Source: Bradyrhizobium embrapense
GTDB taxonomy: Bacteria; Pseudomonadota; Alphaproteobacteria; Rhizobiales; Xanthobacteraceae
Assembly (NCBI RefSeq): GCF_001189235.2
Contig: NZ_LFIP02000009.1
Coordinates: 224,142-288,141 of the forward strand
Reading direction: 5' to 3'
Length of the DNA: 64,000 bases
Within the stretch, counting starts at the first letter, position 1, and the number at the start of each line of letters is the position of its first letter. Below are positions 49,251 to 57,865 of the stretch, piece after piece. The translations under genes and the position numbers were made by a program. The notes under the pieces were generated by a model, which saw only the letters and a program-made list of their open reading frames with translations, was not told the DNA's origin and ran no database searches.

Positions 49251-49430
49251 CCGGGACGGCCCGCGCGTTTTGTCGCGCTTAAGGTCCAGGCGATCGATGC
49301 GTTCATCGATCAGTCGATTCAGTTGCTCGTCCCGCAGCGTATCCTTCCTGTACAGCCCGCCATGCAGGCGATAGGCGACGAGGAGCAGGACGACGGCAAC
49401 GCCGACGAGATAATAGGGCCAGTTCATCAT
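49245..49430 (-). CDS. Small single-span membrane protein
   Basis: A 61-residue protein starting MMNWPYYLVGVAVVLLLVAY, one hydrophobic helix, then a charged helix LRDEQLNRLIDERIDRLDLKRDKTR. It is probably anchored with the tail in the cytosol. No named family. The ATG pair at 49430/49427 is the likely start. Confidence 0.55.
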   Translation of the reverse strand: MMNWPYYLVGVAVVLLLVAYRLHGGLYRKDTLRDEQLNRLIDERIDRLDLKRDKTRGPSRL

Positions 49431-49530
49431 CGGAACCGCGTTTGGCAGTGTCCATTGTGAAACAGCGAGCCTTTGGCAACTCTGCCAGGCAGCGCTACCG
49501 GCGGCTCATCGGCACAACCGCGAGGTCAGC

Positions 49531-49845
49531 TCAATTGGCGCCCGCCAGGATGAACAGATTGTTGTAGACGGGCAGTGCAATGAGGGCGACCACATAAGCC
49601 ATTTGGCGTTCGCTCTTGCCGTGCCAAAGCAGCCATATCACGAGGTAGGTCAAACCCAGCTTGGCAACAAGCCACCATTCACCTAGCCACTCCTGAGTGA
49701 GCCACATGAATGGGTTCAGTTCGCCCATTCCGCGCTGCAGGATTTCGTTGGTGGTGGTGAGATCCGAGTAGCCCATCAGCAGGGCACAGACCAACAGCAT
49801 GGCCTTCAGCAACGACGTCCTTGCCCGCAGCTGCGTTTCCGTCAT
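49531..49845 (-). CDS. DUF5658 family membrane protein
   Basis: A 104-residue protein with three hydrophobic segments: LLKAMLLVCALLMGYSDLTTTN, VAKLGLTYLVIWLLW, and MAYVVALIALPVYNNLFIL. The pattern YSDLTTTNEILQRGMGELNP matches DUF5658 (Asp, Thr and N-P motif). Function is not known. ATG at 49845. Confidence 0.7.
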   Translation of the reverse strand: MTETQLRARTSLLKAMLLVCALLMGYSDLTTTNEILQRGMGELNPFMWLTQEWLGEWWLVAKLGLTYLVIWLLWHGKSERQMAYVVALIALPVYNNLFILAGAN

Positions 49846-50015
49846 CCGGTGCCTGCCCGAAATCCGCTCATGGCTCCCTGTCGGGCAATTTTGCGGAATG
49901 ATTTCGGCGAGTGCAAGCCTCCACGAGCCGGTTGTCCAACCCGCCAAGGCGACCATGCTGGGTACTCCGTACCGAGGCACGGCCCACCGACCGTCTGATT
50001 GATTTCGCGAAAAGA

Positions 50016-50090
50016 TGGTGCCGGCTGAGGGGATTGAACCCCCGACCTTCAGTTTACAAAACTGCTGCTCTACCGCTGAGCTAAGCCGGC
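50016..50090 (-). tRNA. tRNA-Thr(UGU)
   Basis: The minus strand folds as a cloverleaf: acceptor GCCGGCT/AGCCGGC, D arm with AGCTC.GGTAGAGC, anticodon arm CAGTT-TTGTAAA-ACTG with anticodon TGT, T arm CGGGGGTTCAATCCCC. CCA is encoded at 50018-50016. This would read ACA codons. Confidence 0.95.
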
Positions 50091-50216
50091 TACATGGAAT
50101 GATTTGCGGGCTCGCATAGCAGACTTGGCGGGGTAGGACCAGAACTGAAGACCAGAACCTGACGGCCAGAACCCGGAAAGCTGATCGACCGCATCGCCCC
50201 CACCGGCCCGGCAGCA

Positions 50217-50242
50217 AAAAGGCGGCCCGAGGGCCGCCTTTT
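50217..50242 (-). terminator. Bidirectional intrinsic terminator
   Basis: AAAAGGCGGCCC (50217-50228) and GGGCCGCCTTTT (50231-50242) pair perfectly over 12 bp with a 2-nt spacer. On the minus strand a T run follows, so it ends the 50265-50687 gene. Confidence 0.88.
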
Positions 50243-50264
50243 GCGCATCAGCGTTTCGCCGGAG

Positions 50265-50687
50265 CTATTGGCAGGGATGCTGGAGGCCGTCGCTGCCGCG
50301 GAACCAGGTGCCGGGGGTGCAGACAAAGCCGTTCTGCCGGGCATATTCCTCGCCGCCGATCGGGGCGCGGCCATAATAATCGGGGCCGCCGAACGGGGCG
50401 GTCGCGATCGCGGCCGCCGTGCCCACCGCGCCGCCGACCACGCCCGCGGCAACGTCGGCCGGGCCGGGGTCATAGCGGTTATAGCTGCCTTGCCAGTCGC
50501 GGTCCCGCCGATAGGTGCGGTGATGGTAGGCGGTGGGAGTCGTTCCCGGCGCCATGGTTTGGCATCGGGCGTCCGGAGCGGCGTTCGAGCAGCGGGCGGC
50601 GGTGCCGATGGTCTGTTGCGCCATCGCGGGGGTGGCCAGTGCCGAAGCGAGCAGGGCTGCTGCGCCAAGGATCTTGAGCTGTGTCAT
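50265..50687 (-). CDS. Exported protein of unknown function
   Basis: A 140-residue protein: signal peptide residues 1-23 (ATPAMAQ), a Cys pair region (RCSNAAPDARCQTM), a Tyr/Arg/Asp-rich part (YHHRTYRRDRDWQGSYNRYD), a Gly/Ala stretch (AAGVVGGAVGTAAAIATAPFGG), and a C-terminal GFVCTPGTWFRGSDGLQHPC with two Cys. Similar proteins are common in Bradyrhizobium with no known role. GGAG precedes ATG 50687. Confidence 0.7.
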   Translation of the reverse strand: MTQLKILGAAALLASALATPAMAQQTIGTAARCSNAAPDARCQTMAPGTTPTAYHHRTYRRDRDWQGSYNRYDPGPADVAAGVVGGAVGTAAAIATAPFGGPDYYGRAPIGGEEYARQNGFVCTPGTWFRGSDGLQHPCQ

Positions 50688-50835
50688 GCAGGATCTCCTC
50701 TCGTCGTTGTGACGAGCTAATCTCGCCGTGCCGTGCCCGTTCCGGCGCGGCTTTGCCCTGCGTTCAAACCAATGTGAAGTTCCGAAACGTGCGCGCATGA
50801 TGCGTTCCGGGCTATGCGCTTTTGAGGGGATTTGG

Positions 50836-51552
50836 ATGCAAGCACGCGATATCGACTACACCGCCGGCGATGCCAATCTGCGCGGCTATCTTGCCTTCAA
50901 GGAAGGTGGCGCAAAGCGTCCCGGCGTGCTGGTGTTCCACGAAGGGCTTGGGCTCGGCGATTTCGCGATGGAGCGGGCGCGCAGGCTTGCCGAGCACGGC
51001 TATGTGGCGCTTGCCGCCGACATGTTCGGCGATCGGCGGCAGGCCGCCGATCTGCAGCAGGCGATGACGCTGATCAGTTATTTGCGCACCAATCCCGCCA
51101 CGCTCCGGGCGCGGGCCCGCGCCGCGCTCGCGGCGCTCACGGCATTGCCGGAGGTCGATGCGACGAGATGCGCGGCGATCGGCTTCTGCTTCGGCGGCAC
51201 CGTCGCGCTCGAGCTGGCGCGCGCCGGCGTTGACCTCAAGGCCGTCGTCAGCTTCCATGGCGTGCTCTCGACCACGCAGCCTGCGGCAGCGGGTGCGGTG
51301 AAGGCGAGCGTGCTGGTCTTGACCGGAGCCGACGATCCGCTGGCGCCGTCCGATCAGGTCGCGGCGTTCGAGAACGAGATGCGCGCCGGCAAGGTTGCCG
51401 ACTGGCAGGTGATCAGCTACGGCAACACGCTGCACGGCTTTACCAACCCGACCGCCGACGGCTCGATCATGAAGTCGGCGCTCCACGACGCGCGGGCCGA
51501 TCGCCGCTCCTGGGCGGCGATGCAAGGCCTGTTCGACGAGGTGCTGGGTTGA
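50836..51552 (+). CDS. Dienelactone hydrolase family protein
   Basis: A 238-residue alpha/beta hydrolase. The nucleophile is Cys in AIGFCFGGTVALEL, Asp in LVLTGADDPLAPS, His in YGNTLHGFTNP, as in dienelactone hydrolase (carboxymethylenebutenolidase), which opens lactone rings in aromatic degradation. No aromatic-degradation genes are nearby, so the substrate may differ. ATG at 50836 follows GAGGGGA. Cytosolic. Confidence 0.9.
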   Translation: MQARDIDYTAGDANLRGYLAFKEGGAKRPGVLVFHEGLGLGDFAMERARRLAEHGYVALAADMFGDRRQAADLQQAMTLISYLRTNPATLRARARAALAALTALPEVDATRCAAIGFCFGGTVALELARAGVDLKAVVSFHGVLSTTQPAAAGAVKASVLVLTGADDPLAPSDQVAAFENEMRAGKVADWQVISYGNTLHGFTNPTADGSIMKSALHDARADRRSWAAMQGLFDEVLG

Positions 51553-51622
51553 CGAGCTGCCGGCCTGACAAGATCGGCGATGTGGTGTTTGATCTGCCGT
51601 CATGCGTCGGCGCGGGGGATTG

Positions 51623-52336
51623 ATGTTCGGAATCTTGAGTCTTGGCTTTCTGCTCGGCATGCAGCATGCGCTGGAGCCGGACCACATCGCAGCGGTATCG
51701 AGCATCGCGGCGCGCCGTACCCATGTCGGTGACATCGTCAAGCACGGCCTGACCTGGGGGCTCGGTCACACGCTCACTTTGTTTATCTTCGCCGGCGCGG
51801 CGATCCTGCTCGGGCACGCGATCCCGGAGACGGTGGCGCAGCCGATCGAGACCGCGGTTGGCGTCATGCTGGTCGGCCTCGGCGCGCATGTATGGTGGCG
51901 GCTGTGGCGCGACCGCGTGCACTTCCACACCCATTCGCATGACGGCGGCATGACGCATTTCCACGCCCACAGTCACGCCGGCGAAGCCGTGGCGCCTGCG
52001 TCCACCCTACCGCATGTCCGTGCCGCGCATAGCCACGCCCACGGCATCCGTTGGCGCACGCTGCTGGTCGGCCTGATGCACGGCATGGCGGGCTCGGCGG
52101 CGCTCCTGGTGCTGACGGTATCGCAGGCCCCGAACCCGGTGATCGGGCTCGGCTATGTCGCGCTGTTCGGCGTCGGCTCGATGATCGGCATGGGCGTGCT
52201 GTCCAGCGTGATCGCGGTGCCGCTCGCGGCCTCCGCGCGCTGGCTGACCTGGGCCAATCGCGGCCTGCAGATGGCGGTCGGCGCGGTCACAATCGCGATC
52301 GGCATCCATTCGATCATCGAGAACGCGTTCACCTGA
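51623..52336 (+). CDS. Nickel/cobalt transporter-like (HoxN/UreH family)
   Basis: A 237-residue membrane protein with about six helices and a His-rich cytosolic loop (HFHTHSHDGGMTHFHAHSH). Its first helix has HALEPDHIAAV, the HX4DH motif that binds Ni or Co in the NiCoT family, and VGLMHGMAGSAALL is a second family motif. It may import or export Ni/Co. No urease or hydrogenase gene is nearby. ATG at 51623 is chosen with GGGGGA upstream; 51602 is possible. Confidence 0.85.
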   Translation: MFGILSLGFLLGMQHALEPDHIAAVSSIAARRTHVGDIVKHGLTWGLGHTLTLFIFAGAAILLGHAIPETVAQPIETAVGVMLVGLGAHVWWRLWRDRVHFHTHSHDGGMTHFHAHSHAGEAVAPASTLPHVRAAHSHAHGIRWRTLLVGLMHGMAGSAALLVLTVSQAPNPVIGLGYVALFGVGSMIGMGVLSSVIAVPLAASARWLTWANRGLQMAVGAVTIAIGIHSIIENAFT

Positions 52337-52499
52337 CACGCAGAGGCGCCGTTAACGATTTCTGATCCCGCACGGCCGCATTGACCGGATGCCGATGCTT
52401 ACGCGTTAGGCTTACCGGAAGTTTGGCCCGCGTCCTTAACCCTTCCGCCGAGCCGTTGGATTAGGCTGCGGGTGGAACAATTCGGGACGCTGGGTGAAC

Positions 52500-52973
52500 A
52501 TGCGCGGAAGTCTTGCGCTTGCGATGTTGGCTGGGATGACCTCGACGGCGCTGGCCGGCGGCGGCTTCGACATCGTCGTGCCCAACCGGCCCGGCGTGCC
52601 CATCATCATCAATGGCGTCGATGCCTCCTACGCGGTGGTCGAAAGCGCGATGGGGCTGGCTCGCAACGAATCGATGGTGCCGACCGTCTATGGCGGCCGC
52701 CCGATCGATCCCCAGCCGAATGTCGGCCATTATTATCCGAGCCTCGGCCACATGCCGGGTTACGGCCGCCTCGAGATCGAGCCGCCGGCCAACCGCCGCC
52801 TGCCTCAGCCGGCCGAGAGCTATCATCAATCGTGGGGGGCGCAATCCGCGCCGCTGCCGGCACAGTCCAGCGTGCCGGTCGATCCGCCGCCGGTGATCTA
52901 CGCGCCGCAGTTCAACGGGCCGCAGCCGCTGCCGGGACCTGTGCCGCGGCCACCGCGTCCCCGAGGACCCTAA
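52500..52973 (+). CDS. Exported Pro-rich protein of unknown function
   Basis: A 157-residue protein. Signal peptide (LALAMLAGMTSTALAGG), then FDIVVPNRPGVPIIINGVDA, a segment with YGGRPIDPQPNVGHYYPSLG, and a Pro-rich tail. It is typical of Bradyrhizobium exported proteins, possibly cell-surface. No catalytic motif. The GTG at 52494 is an alternative start. Confidence 0.65.
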   Translation: MRGSLALAMLAGMTSTALAGGGFDIVVPNRPGVPIIINGVDASYAVVESAMGLARNESMVPTVYGGRPIDPQPNVGHYYPSLGHMPGYGRLEIEPPANRRLPQPAESYHQSWGAQSAPLPAQSSVPVDPPPVIYAPQFNGPQPLPGPVPRPPRPRGP

Positions 52974-53080
52974 ATCAACTGCGCCAAATCAACAGCCCCA
53001 AATCAACAGCCCCATGAACGGGGTGCCTTCATAGCCACCAAGAGCTACGCGACCAACAGAGAGACCATCAGGAGAGAGTA

Positions 53081-53512
53081 ATGCGTCAAATGATCAAAGG
53101 ACTGATTGCGGCTGTGGCCGTCATGGTGACCGCGCCCGCAATGGCGTGCGGTTTCAACCCTTGCGGCTATTCCGCGCCCGTCGTGAATTACGGCTGCGGC
53201 GGTTGTGGTGGCTACGGCGGCTACTACGCCGGTTACGGCGCAGTCGAGCGTCTGCCTGACCCGGATGCCGCTTATCCCAGCGCGCCGCAGCAGTACTATT
53301 ACGTCAACCAGGGCCCGACCTACACCGGCCCGGGCAATTGGGCCCCGCGTCCGTACTATCGCGAAGGCTACGGCCGCCCGTATTACGGCTATCGCCACTA
53401 TGGCTACCGTCATTACGGCTACCGCCATCACTACGGCTATCGCCCGCACTATGGCTATCGCTACGGCTACGCACCGCATCGCTACGGCCATCCGCTGCGC
53501 CGCTACTACTGA
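53081..53512 (+). CDS. Exported Gly/Tyr/His-rich repeat protein
   Basis: A 143-residue protein: signal peptide (residues 1-23), a Cys/Gly part (CGFNPCGYSAP; YGCGGCGGYGGYYAGYGA), and a C-terminal run of YGYRH units. The composition suggests a cell-surface or metal-binding structural protein. GGAGAGAGTA precedes ATG 53081. A terminator follows at 53538. Confidence 0.7.
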   Translation: MRQMIKGLIAAVAVMVTAPAMACGFNPCGYSAPVVNYGCGGCGGYGGYYAGYGAVERLPDPDAAYPSAPQQYYYVNQGPTYTGPGNWAPRPYYREGYGRPYYGYRHYGYRHYGYRHHYGYRPHYGYRYGYAPHRYGHPLRRYY

Positions 53513-53537
53513 TCCGGCGACCAATCGAAGATATCAG

Positions 53538-53569
53538 CGCCCGTTCGCGTCAAGCGAGCGGGCGTTTTT
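53538..53569 (+). terminator. Intrinsic terminator of the Gly/Tyr-rich protein gene
   Basis: CGCCCG (53538-53543) pairs with CGGGCG (53559-53564), an inner TTCGC/GCGAG stem closes it, then TTTTT follows. It ends 4 bp before the rlmB stop on the other strand. Confidence 0.85.
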
Positions 53570-53572
53570 CGT

Positions 53573-54397
53573 TCACATCAGCCCGAGCCGGCTGGCGCCG
53601 ATATAGAGCGCGAGGACGCAGGCGTTCGACACGTTCAGGCTCTTGATCTCGCCGGGCATGTCGAGGCGGGCGACAGTGCTGCAGGTCTCGCGCGTCAATT
53701 GCCGCAAACCCTTGCCTTCGGCGCCGAGCACCAGCGCGAGCGGCTGCTGCAGCGGAACCTTGCCGAGATCCTCGGTACCCTCGCTGTCGAGGCCGACGGT
53801 CTGGAAGCCGTGGTCGTTCAACTCGTTCAGGGCGCGCGCCAGGTTCTGCACGGTCACCATCGGCACCAGTTCGAGCGCGCCGGAGGCGGACTTCGCCAGC
53901 ACGCCGGTTGCCTCCGGGCTGTGGCGGGCGGTGGTGACGATCGCCTTCACCGCGAACGCCGCGGCCGAGCGCAGGATGGCGCCGACATTGTGCGGGTCGG
54001 TGATCTGGTCGAGCACCAGCACGATGCCCTGCTGCGCCAGCGTGTCGATGCCGGGTGAGGGCAGGGGATCGGCCTCCGCCAACAGGCCCTGATGCACGGC
54101 ATCGGGGGTGAGGCGCCGGTCGATATCGCCGGGCCTGACGATCTCCGGTGTGACGCGTGTCGCGATGTTTTCGTCGGCGAGCCGCTTGGCGGCGTTCTCG
54201 GTGAGGTAAAGCTTGCGGATCTGGCGGTCCGGGTTGGCAAGCGCCGCCGCCACCGTGTGCCAGCCATACAGAATCACCGGTCCGTCGGAACCGGATTCGC
54301 GCTCCCGCCGAGCCGGCGGGCGGCCGAATTTCGGCCCTTTTTGGAAGGGTTTACCGCCCTTGCCTCGGAAATTGGGTTTGCGGTCGCGCTCGCTCAT
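53573..54397 (-). CDS. rlmB: 23S rRNA (guanosine-2'-O-) methyltransferase
   Basis: A 274-residue SPOUT-fold enzyme that methylates G2251 of 23S rRNA in E. coli. After a basic N-terminus is the substrate-binding domain (VILYGWHTVAAALANPDRQIRKLYL), then the knot region with VLDQITDPHNVGAILRSAAAF, VLGAEGKGLRQLTRE and MPGEIKSLNVSNACVLALY. All three SPOUT motifs are in place. It is upstream (divergent) of tRNA-Tyr. Confidence 0.93.
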   Translation of the reverse strand: MSERDRKPNFRGKGGKPFQKGPKFGRPPARRERESGSDGPVILYGWHTVAAALANPDRQIRKLYLTENAAKRLADENIATRVTPEIVRPGDIDRRLTPDAVHQGLLAEADPLPSPGIDTLAQQGIVLVLDQITDPHNVGAILRSAAAFAVKAIVTTARHSPEATGVLAKSASGALELVPMVTVQNLARALNELNDHGFQTVGLDSEGTEDLGKVPLQQPLALVLGAEGKGLRQLTRETCSTVARLDMPGEIKSLNVSNACVLALYIGASRLGLM

Positions 54398-54591
54398 GTG
54401 AGGCTTGTGTCACTGATATCGCAGAATGGCAATTTAACCGGCAAATTGCGCGCCGGCTTGGTTGACTTTGGGGACCGCCTTCGCCCATAAACGCGCCCGA
54501 CCGCGCACCCGTTTCGGGGCGTCCGGTTATCAGCGTCATTTCGATGACCCGGTCCGCCGCCACTCGCGCGGCCGGTTCGACGCTGTTGGAC

Positions 54592-54677
54592 GGGGGAGTG
54601 TCCCGAGTGGCAAAGGGAGCTGACTGTAAATCAGCCGCCTCATGGCTTCGCAGGTTCGAGTCCTGCCTCCCCCACCA
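54592..54677 (+). tRNA. tRNA-Tyr(GUA)
   Basis: Acceptor GGGGGAG/CTCCCCC, anticodon arm CTGACTGTAAATCAG with anticodon GTA, long variable arm, T arm GCAGGTTCGAGTCCTGC, and encoded CCA at 54675-54677. tRNA genes often serve as attachment sites, and the next 480 bp is decayed sequence. Confidence 0.95.
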
Positions 54678-54858
54678 ATCCACAACCAGGCACTGATATC
54701 CCTGCAAAATATTGAGTTTCGTGGTCCTACTTCAGGCAGGTAAGACGATAGACGGTCGCGCTTCTCAGCTCATGAATTGCTTCTGCAGCGAGGCGTTTGC
54801 GATTGGCAGCCTGAGTGTATTTGTAGGCCATCTTGCCGCCGCGCCAACCGAAGGTCGC

Positions 54859-55038
54859 TTCACCGGTGGCGACAGCGGGATCGACGTGCAGTCGCGATCG
54901 CTTACACGTACGCGCGGGAGGGTGCAGATTTGGCGCTCGCCTATCTCAGCGAGGAACGCCGCCGAGGTCAAGGCTCTGACTGAACGCGGGGGACGCAAGG
55001 CGGTGCCGATCCCGGGTAACATTCGTGATCCCGAGTCG
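54859..55038 (+). pseudogene. Short-chain dehydrogenase remnant, multiply frameshifted
   Basis: Pieces of one SDR protein can be read in order across three frames: FTGGDSGI (the TGxxxGI cofactor loop), RAVAIAYTYAREGADLALAY with LSEE, then NAAEVKALTERGGRKAVPIPGNIRDPE. The order fits a YhdF/glucose-dehydrogenase-like SDR. The rest of the gene is lost. The whole 54678-55163 gap holds nothing else. Confidence 0.7.
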
Positions 55039-55163
55039 CGACGATCCGGCTGGGCTATCGTCCAGAGCTCTTCGAGCATCACGCTGTCTTCTCAAATGCC
55101 CCGCGGCCGGGCTCCTCGGAGCCCCGGCCGCAGTGGCGTCGTTGCAAGAACCAGCGGCCTCGC

Positions 55164-56435
55164 TTACTCCGCCGGCTCGACCGCCGCAGGCATTTTCGCG
55201 ACCGACATCAGCGAGCGCGCCACCTGGTTCAGCAGCTGATCGGCATTCTCTTCCTCGGCCAGCGACTTGGAGAGCAGACTGACGATGGCACTGTGGCGAA
55301 GTTGCTGGGCGAGATTGCGCGCCGTGGTGTAGCCCGCCATCTCATAGTGCTCGACGCGTTGTGCGGCGCCGATCAGCGCGAGGTCGGCGGCTGCATTTTC
55401 CTTCTTGTCGCCCTCGCCAATGATCTCTTCTCCCTCCTCGATCAGACCCATCATGCCCTTGCAGGGCTTGGGCTTGGCCGATTTGCCCAGAAGCTCGAAG
55501 CACTCGTTGATGCGCTCGATCTGGGCTTCGGTCTCGGCGAGATGCTGCTCGAACAGCTCGCGCAGCTGGTCGTAGCGAGCGGCCTGCGCCATCTTGGGAA
55601 GTGCCTTCGTCAACTGCTTTTCGGCGTGGAGAATGTCACGGAGCTCGTTTATCAGGAGTTCGCCGAGGCCGGACTCATCCTCAAGCGGCGAACTCTCCGT
55701 GACGATGGCGGTGGCAGGACCGGGCTCGCCGGCCTGGATGGCCGGGGACTCCGTGAACACCCAGTCTCCGCCCTCGTTCCAGGGCCCGCGGGTGTCGATC
55801 TCGCCATGGTCGCCTGTGCCGGTCGAATCGTTGAAGTACTGGTTGACCAGACCGGGCGTCGGCGCGATACGGCCGATGCTGAACGGCGGCTTGCTCAAGC
55901 TTTCGAGCGCGAGCGAGAACGCCTTCATGTGGGTAATCTCGCGGGTCATCAGAAACTGAAGAGCGTCCTTGGTGCCGGCGTCGTCCGTGAAATTGATCAG
56001 CCGCTCATAGACGATCTTGGCGCGCGCCTCGGCGGCGATGTTGCTGCGCAGATCGACATCCAGTTCGCCTGTGATCTTTAGGTAGTCGGCAGTCCAGGCG
56101 TTGCCTTGCGAATTGAACAGGTTCACGCCGCCGCCTCCGGCGATTGCGATCAGCGGATCGGACTCGGCGGCCTGGCGGTCGAACTTCGAGGGCTTGAGAT
56201 GCATGCGAGCGAGCGTGCCCACTACTTCCAGGTGGCTTAGTTCCTCGGTGCCGATGTCCATGAGGAGATCCTTGCGGTCCGGATCCTCGCAGTTCAGGCC
56301 CTGAATGGAATATTGCATGGCCGCTGCGAGTTCGCCGTTTGCGCCACCGAACTGCTCGAGGAGCATGTTGCCAAAGCGCGGGTCCGGCTCGTCGACGCGA
56401 ACGGTGAACATCAGTTTCTTGACGTGGTGATACAT
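55164..56435 (-). CDS. Manganese catalase fused to a YciE-like (DUF892) ferritin-fold domain
   Basis: A 423-residue protein. Residues 1-240 are Mn-catalase: the first helix pair with EQFGGANGELAAAMQYSIQG, EELSHLEVVG, EARAKIVYERLI and REITHMKAF give the Glu and His that bind two Mn. Residues about 245-420 are a DUF892/YciE four-helix domain (LGELLINELRDILHAEKQLTKALPKMAQAA). It would break down hydrogen peroxide; the second domain has no proven role in stress-type proteins. ATG at 56435, GAGGT upstream, EcfG-type promoter at 56498. Confidence 0.85.
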   Translation of the reverse strand: MYHHVKKLMFTVRVDEPDPRFGNMLLEQFGGANGELAAAMQYSIQGLNCEDPDRKDLLMDIGTEELSHLEVVGTLARMHLKPSKFDRQAAESDPLIAIAGGGGVNLFNSQGNAWTADYLKITGELDVDLRSNIAAEARAKIVYERLINFTDDAGTKDALQFLMTREITHMKAFSLALESLSKPPFSIGRIAPTPGLVNQYFNDSTGTGDHGEIDTRGPWNEGGDWVFTESPAIQAGEPGPATAIVTESSPLEDESGLGELLINELRDILHAEKQLTKALPKMAQAARYDQLRELFEQHLAETEAQIERINECFELLGKSAKPKPCKGMMGLIEEGEEIIGEGDKKENAAADLALIGAAQRVEHYEMAGYTTARNLAQQLRHSAIVSLLSKSLAEEENADQLLNQVARSLMSVAKMPAAVEPAE

Positions 56436-56472
56436 TGAGAACCTCGACTTCCTGAGCGGGGGATCGGGTGCG

Positions 56473-56498
56473 AACGGCGGCACCACGTCGTTCGTTCC
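56473..56498 (-). promoter_or_regulatory. EcfG-type general stress promoter
   Basis: On the minus strand GGAAC (56498-56494), seventeen bases, CGTT (56476-56473) match the EcfG consensus. Transcription would start near 56466, thirty bases before the catalase ATG. Confidence 0.7.
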
Positions 56499-56719
56499 TA
56501 AGGGCGTATCTCGATCATGATGGTGACCGTCCGGCAGGGTAACGTTGACCAGCAAAAGAGATCGCGCCTCTACGGACCGCCGGCCTCGCTGCAATGTCTC
56601 GACGGTAGAGAGGGGCTGGCACTGTCTTGATGAGCGACCTCCGGCTCCAGAGCTGCCGACAATAGGAACCTTCGATGCTTCCTGCGTATTCCCTCCTGGA
56701 ACTGCGCGGAGGTGCTCCA

Positions 56720-57571
56720 ATGACTGAGACAATTCGAGAGACCGAGATCACGGAGGCCGGCGTCCCCGGCGTTTCCTGGGCGGCCGTTGCGGCTGGCGCC
56801 GTTGCGTCCCTGGCTTTGACGCTTGTCCTGCTTTCATTTGGCGCCGGCATGGGCTTCGCCGTCGTTTCGCCGTGGGGCAACTCCGGCGTTTCGGCAAGGA
56901 CGTTCGAGATCGGCACGGGATTGTTCTTCATCGTGATGGCGATGATTTCGTCGTCTCTGGGAGGTTATCTAGCCGGACGATTGCGCTCGAAGTGGTTCGG
57001 GTTGCGCGGTCCAGAAGTGCTGTTCCGTGACAGCGCCCACGGCTTTCTCGCTTGGTCCCTCGCTTCAGTCCTCGGCGCCGCTCTGCTCGCGGCGCCTGCC
57101 AGTTCGCTGATCGGAGGAACGCTCAGCGGAGCGACCCAAACAGCCGCAAGTTCCGCGCAGTCATCACCCATGGACGGCTATGTCGATAGGCTGTTGAGGT
57201 CCGATAACCCGTCTTCGCAAGCTCAGCAAAATCCATCGGACGCGCGAGCTGAGATGGTCCGCTTGTTCACGTCGAGCTTTCGCGATGGCAACGACCTGGC
57301 CGCTGGCGATCGTTCCTATGCGGCCAAACTGGTCGCGGCTCGAACGGGGCTAAGCCAGCAGGACGCGGAGAAGCGCGTCAGTGATGTCGTGACACAGGTC
57401 AAGACGGACATGGACAAGGCCAGAAAAGCTGCCATGCACACGGCAATCTGGCTGACGCTATCGCTTTTCATCGGCGCGTTCTGCGCCGCGTTTGCTGCCA
57501 CCGAAGGGGGCGGGCTCCGAGACGGCACCTGGAGCAAGCATCCATTTCGCGCGGCGGTAATTAATCGCTAA
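56720..57571 (+). CDS. Membrane protein of unknown function
   Basis: A 283-residue protein with four membrane helices: WAAVAAGAVASLALTLVLLSFG, the segment FEIGTGLFFIVMAMISSSLG, DSAHGFLAWSLASVLGAALL and AAMHTAIWLTLSLFIGAFCA. Between helices 3 and 4 is a 110-residue loop with helical parts. It resembles YrzE/PhnA-like stress membrane proteins of rhizobia. GGAGGT six bases before ATG 56720. Divergent from the catalase. Confidence 0.7.
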   Translation: MTETIRETEITEAGVPGVSWAAVAAGAVASLALTLVLLSFGAGMGFAVVSPWGNSGVSARTFEIGTGLFFIVMAMISSSLGGYLAGRLRSKWFGLRGPEVLFRDSAHGFLAWSLASVLGAALLAAPASSLIGGTLSGATQTAASSAQSSPMDGYVDRLLRSDNPSSQAQQNPSDARAEMVRLFTSSFRDGNDLAAGDRSYAAKLVAARTGLSQQDAEKRVSDVVTQVKTDMDKARKAAMHTAIWLTLSLFIGAFCAAFAATEGGGLRDGTWSKHPFRAAVINR

Positions 57572-57594
57572 CCTCAGTCGAAAGGAAAATCATC

Positions 57595-57666
57595 ATGCCG
57601 ATCCTGTTGTGGCTCCTTGGTATCCCGATCCCCCTCATCATCCTCATCATGCTGCTTCATCACTAG
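57595..57666 (+). CDS. 23-residue membrane peptide
   Basis: From ATG 57595 to TAG 57666 it encodes MPILLWLLGIPIPLIILIML plus LHH, one hydrophobic helix with a Gly-Ile-Pro kink. AAAGGA lies 8 bases before the ATG, a proper site. I recall near-identical tiny proteins in Bradyrhizobium annotations, which supports it as a real gene. It is 23 bp after the membrane protein and probably in its transcript. Confidence 0.7.
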   Translation: MPILLWLLGIPIPLIILIMLLHH

Positions 57667-57701
57667 GTAAGGTGAGACACTTAATAGGCCGCGCTGCTTG
57701 C

Positions 57702-57719
57702 AAGCCGCTGCGGGCTTTT
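57702..57719 (+). terminator. Possible terminator after the membrane peptide gene
   Basis: AAGCC-GCTGCG-GGCTTTT is a 5-bp stem with a short T run, 36 bp after the stop. Weak. Confidence 0.4.
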
Positions 57720-57865
57720 GGGGGCTCTCCAGGGACCCTTGGGTTATTGAGGCCACGGCCCCAATAACCCAAGATCGCACCAGGCCGCCTCGGCTTCGGC
57801 GACCGTAGAACGTCAAACGCGGGCCCGATGAGCCCGTTCCTGATGCTGAAAAGTGCCACGGGAGA

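Noticed and set aside
56652..56680. GGAAC followed by CGTA upstream of the membrane protein at 56720
   Set aside because: Spacer is 15 and the -10 element is a mismatch, so I do not call it a promoter.
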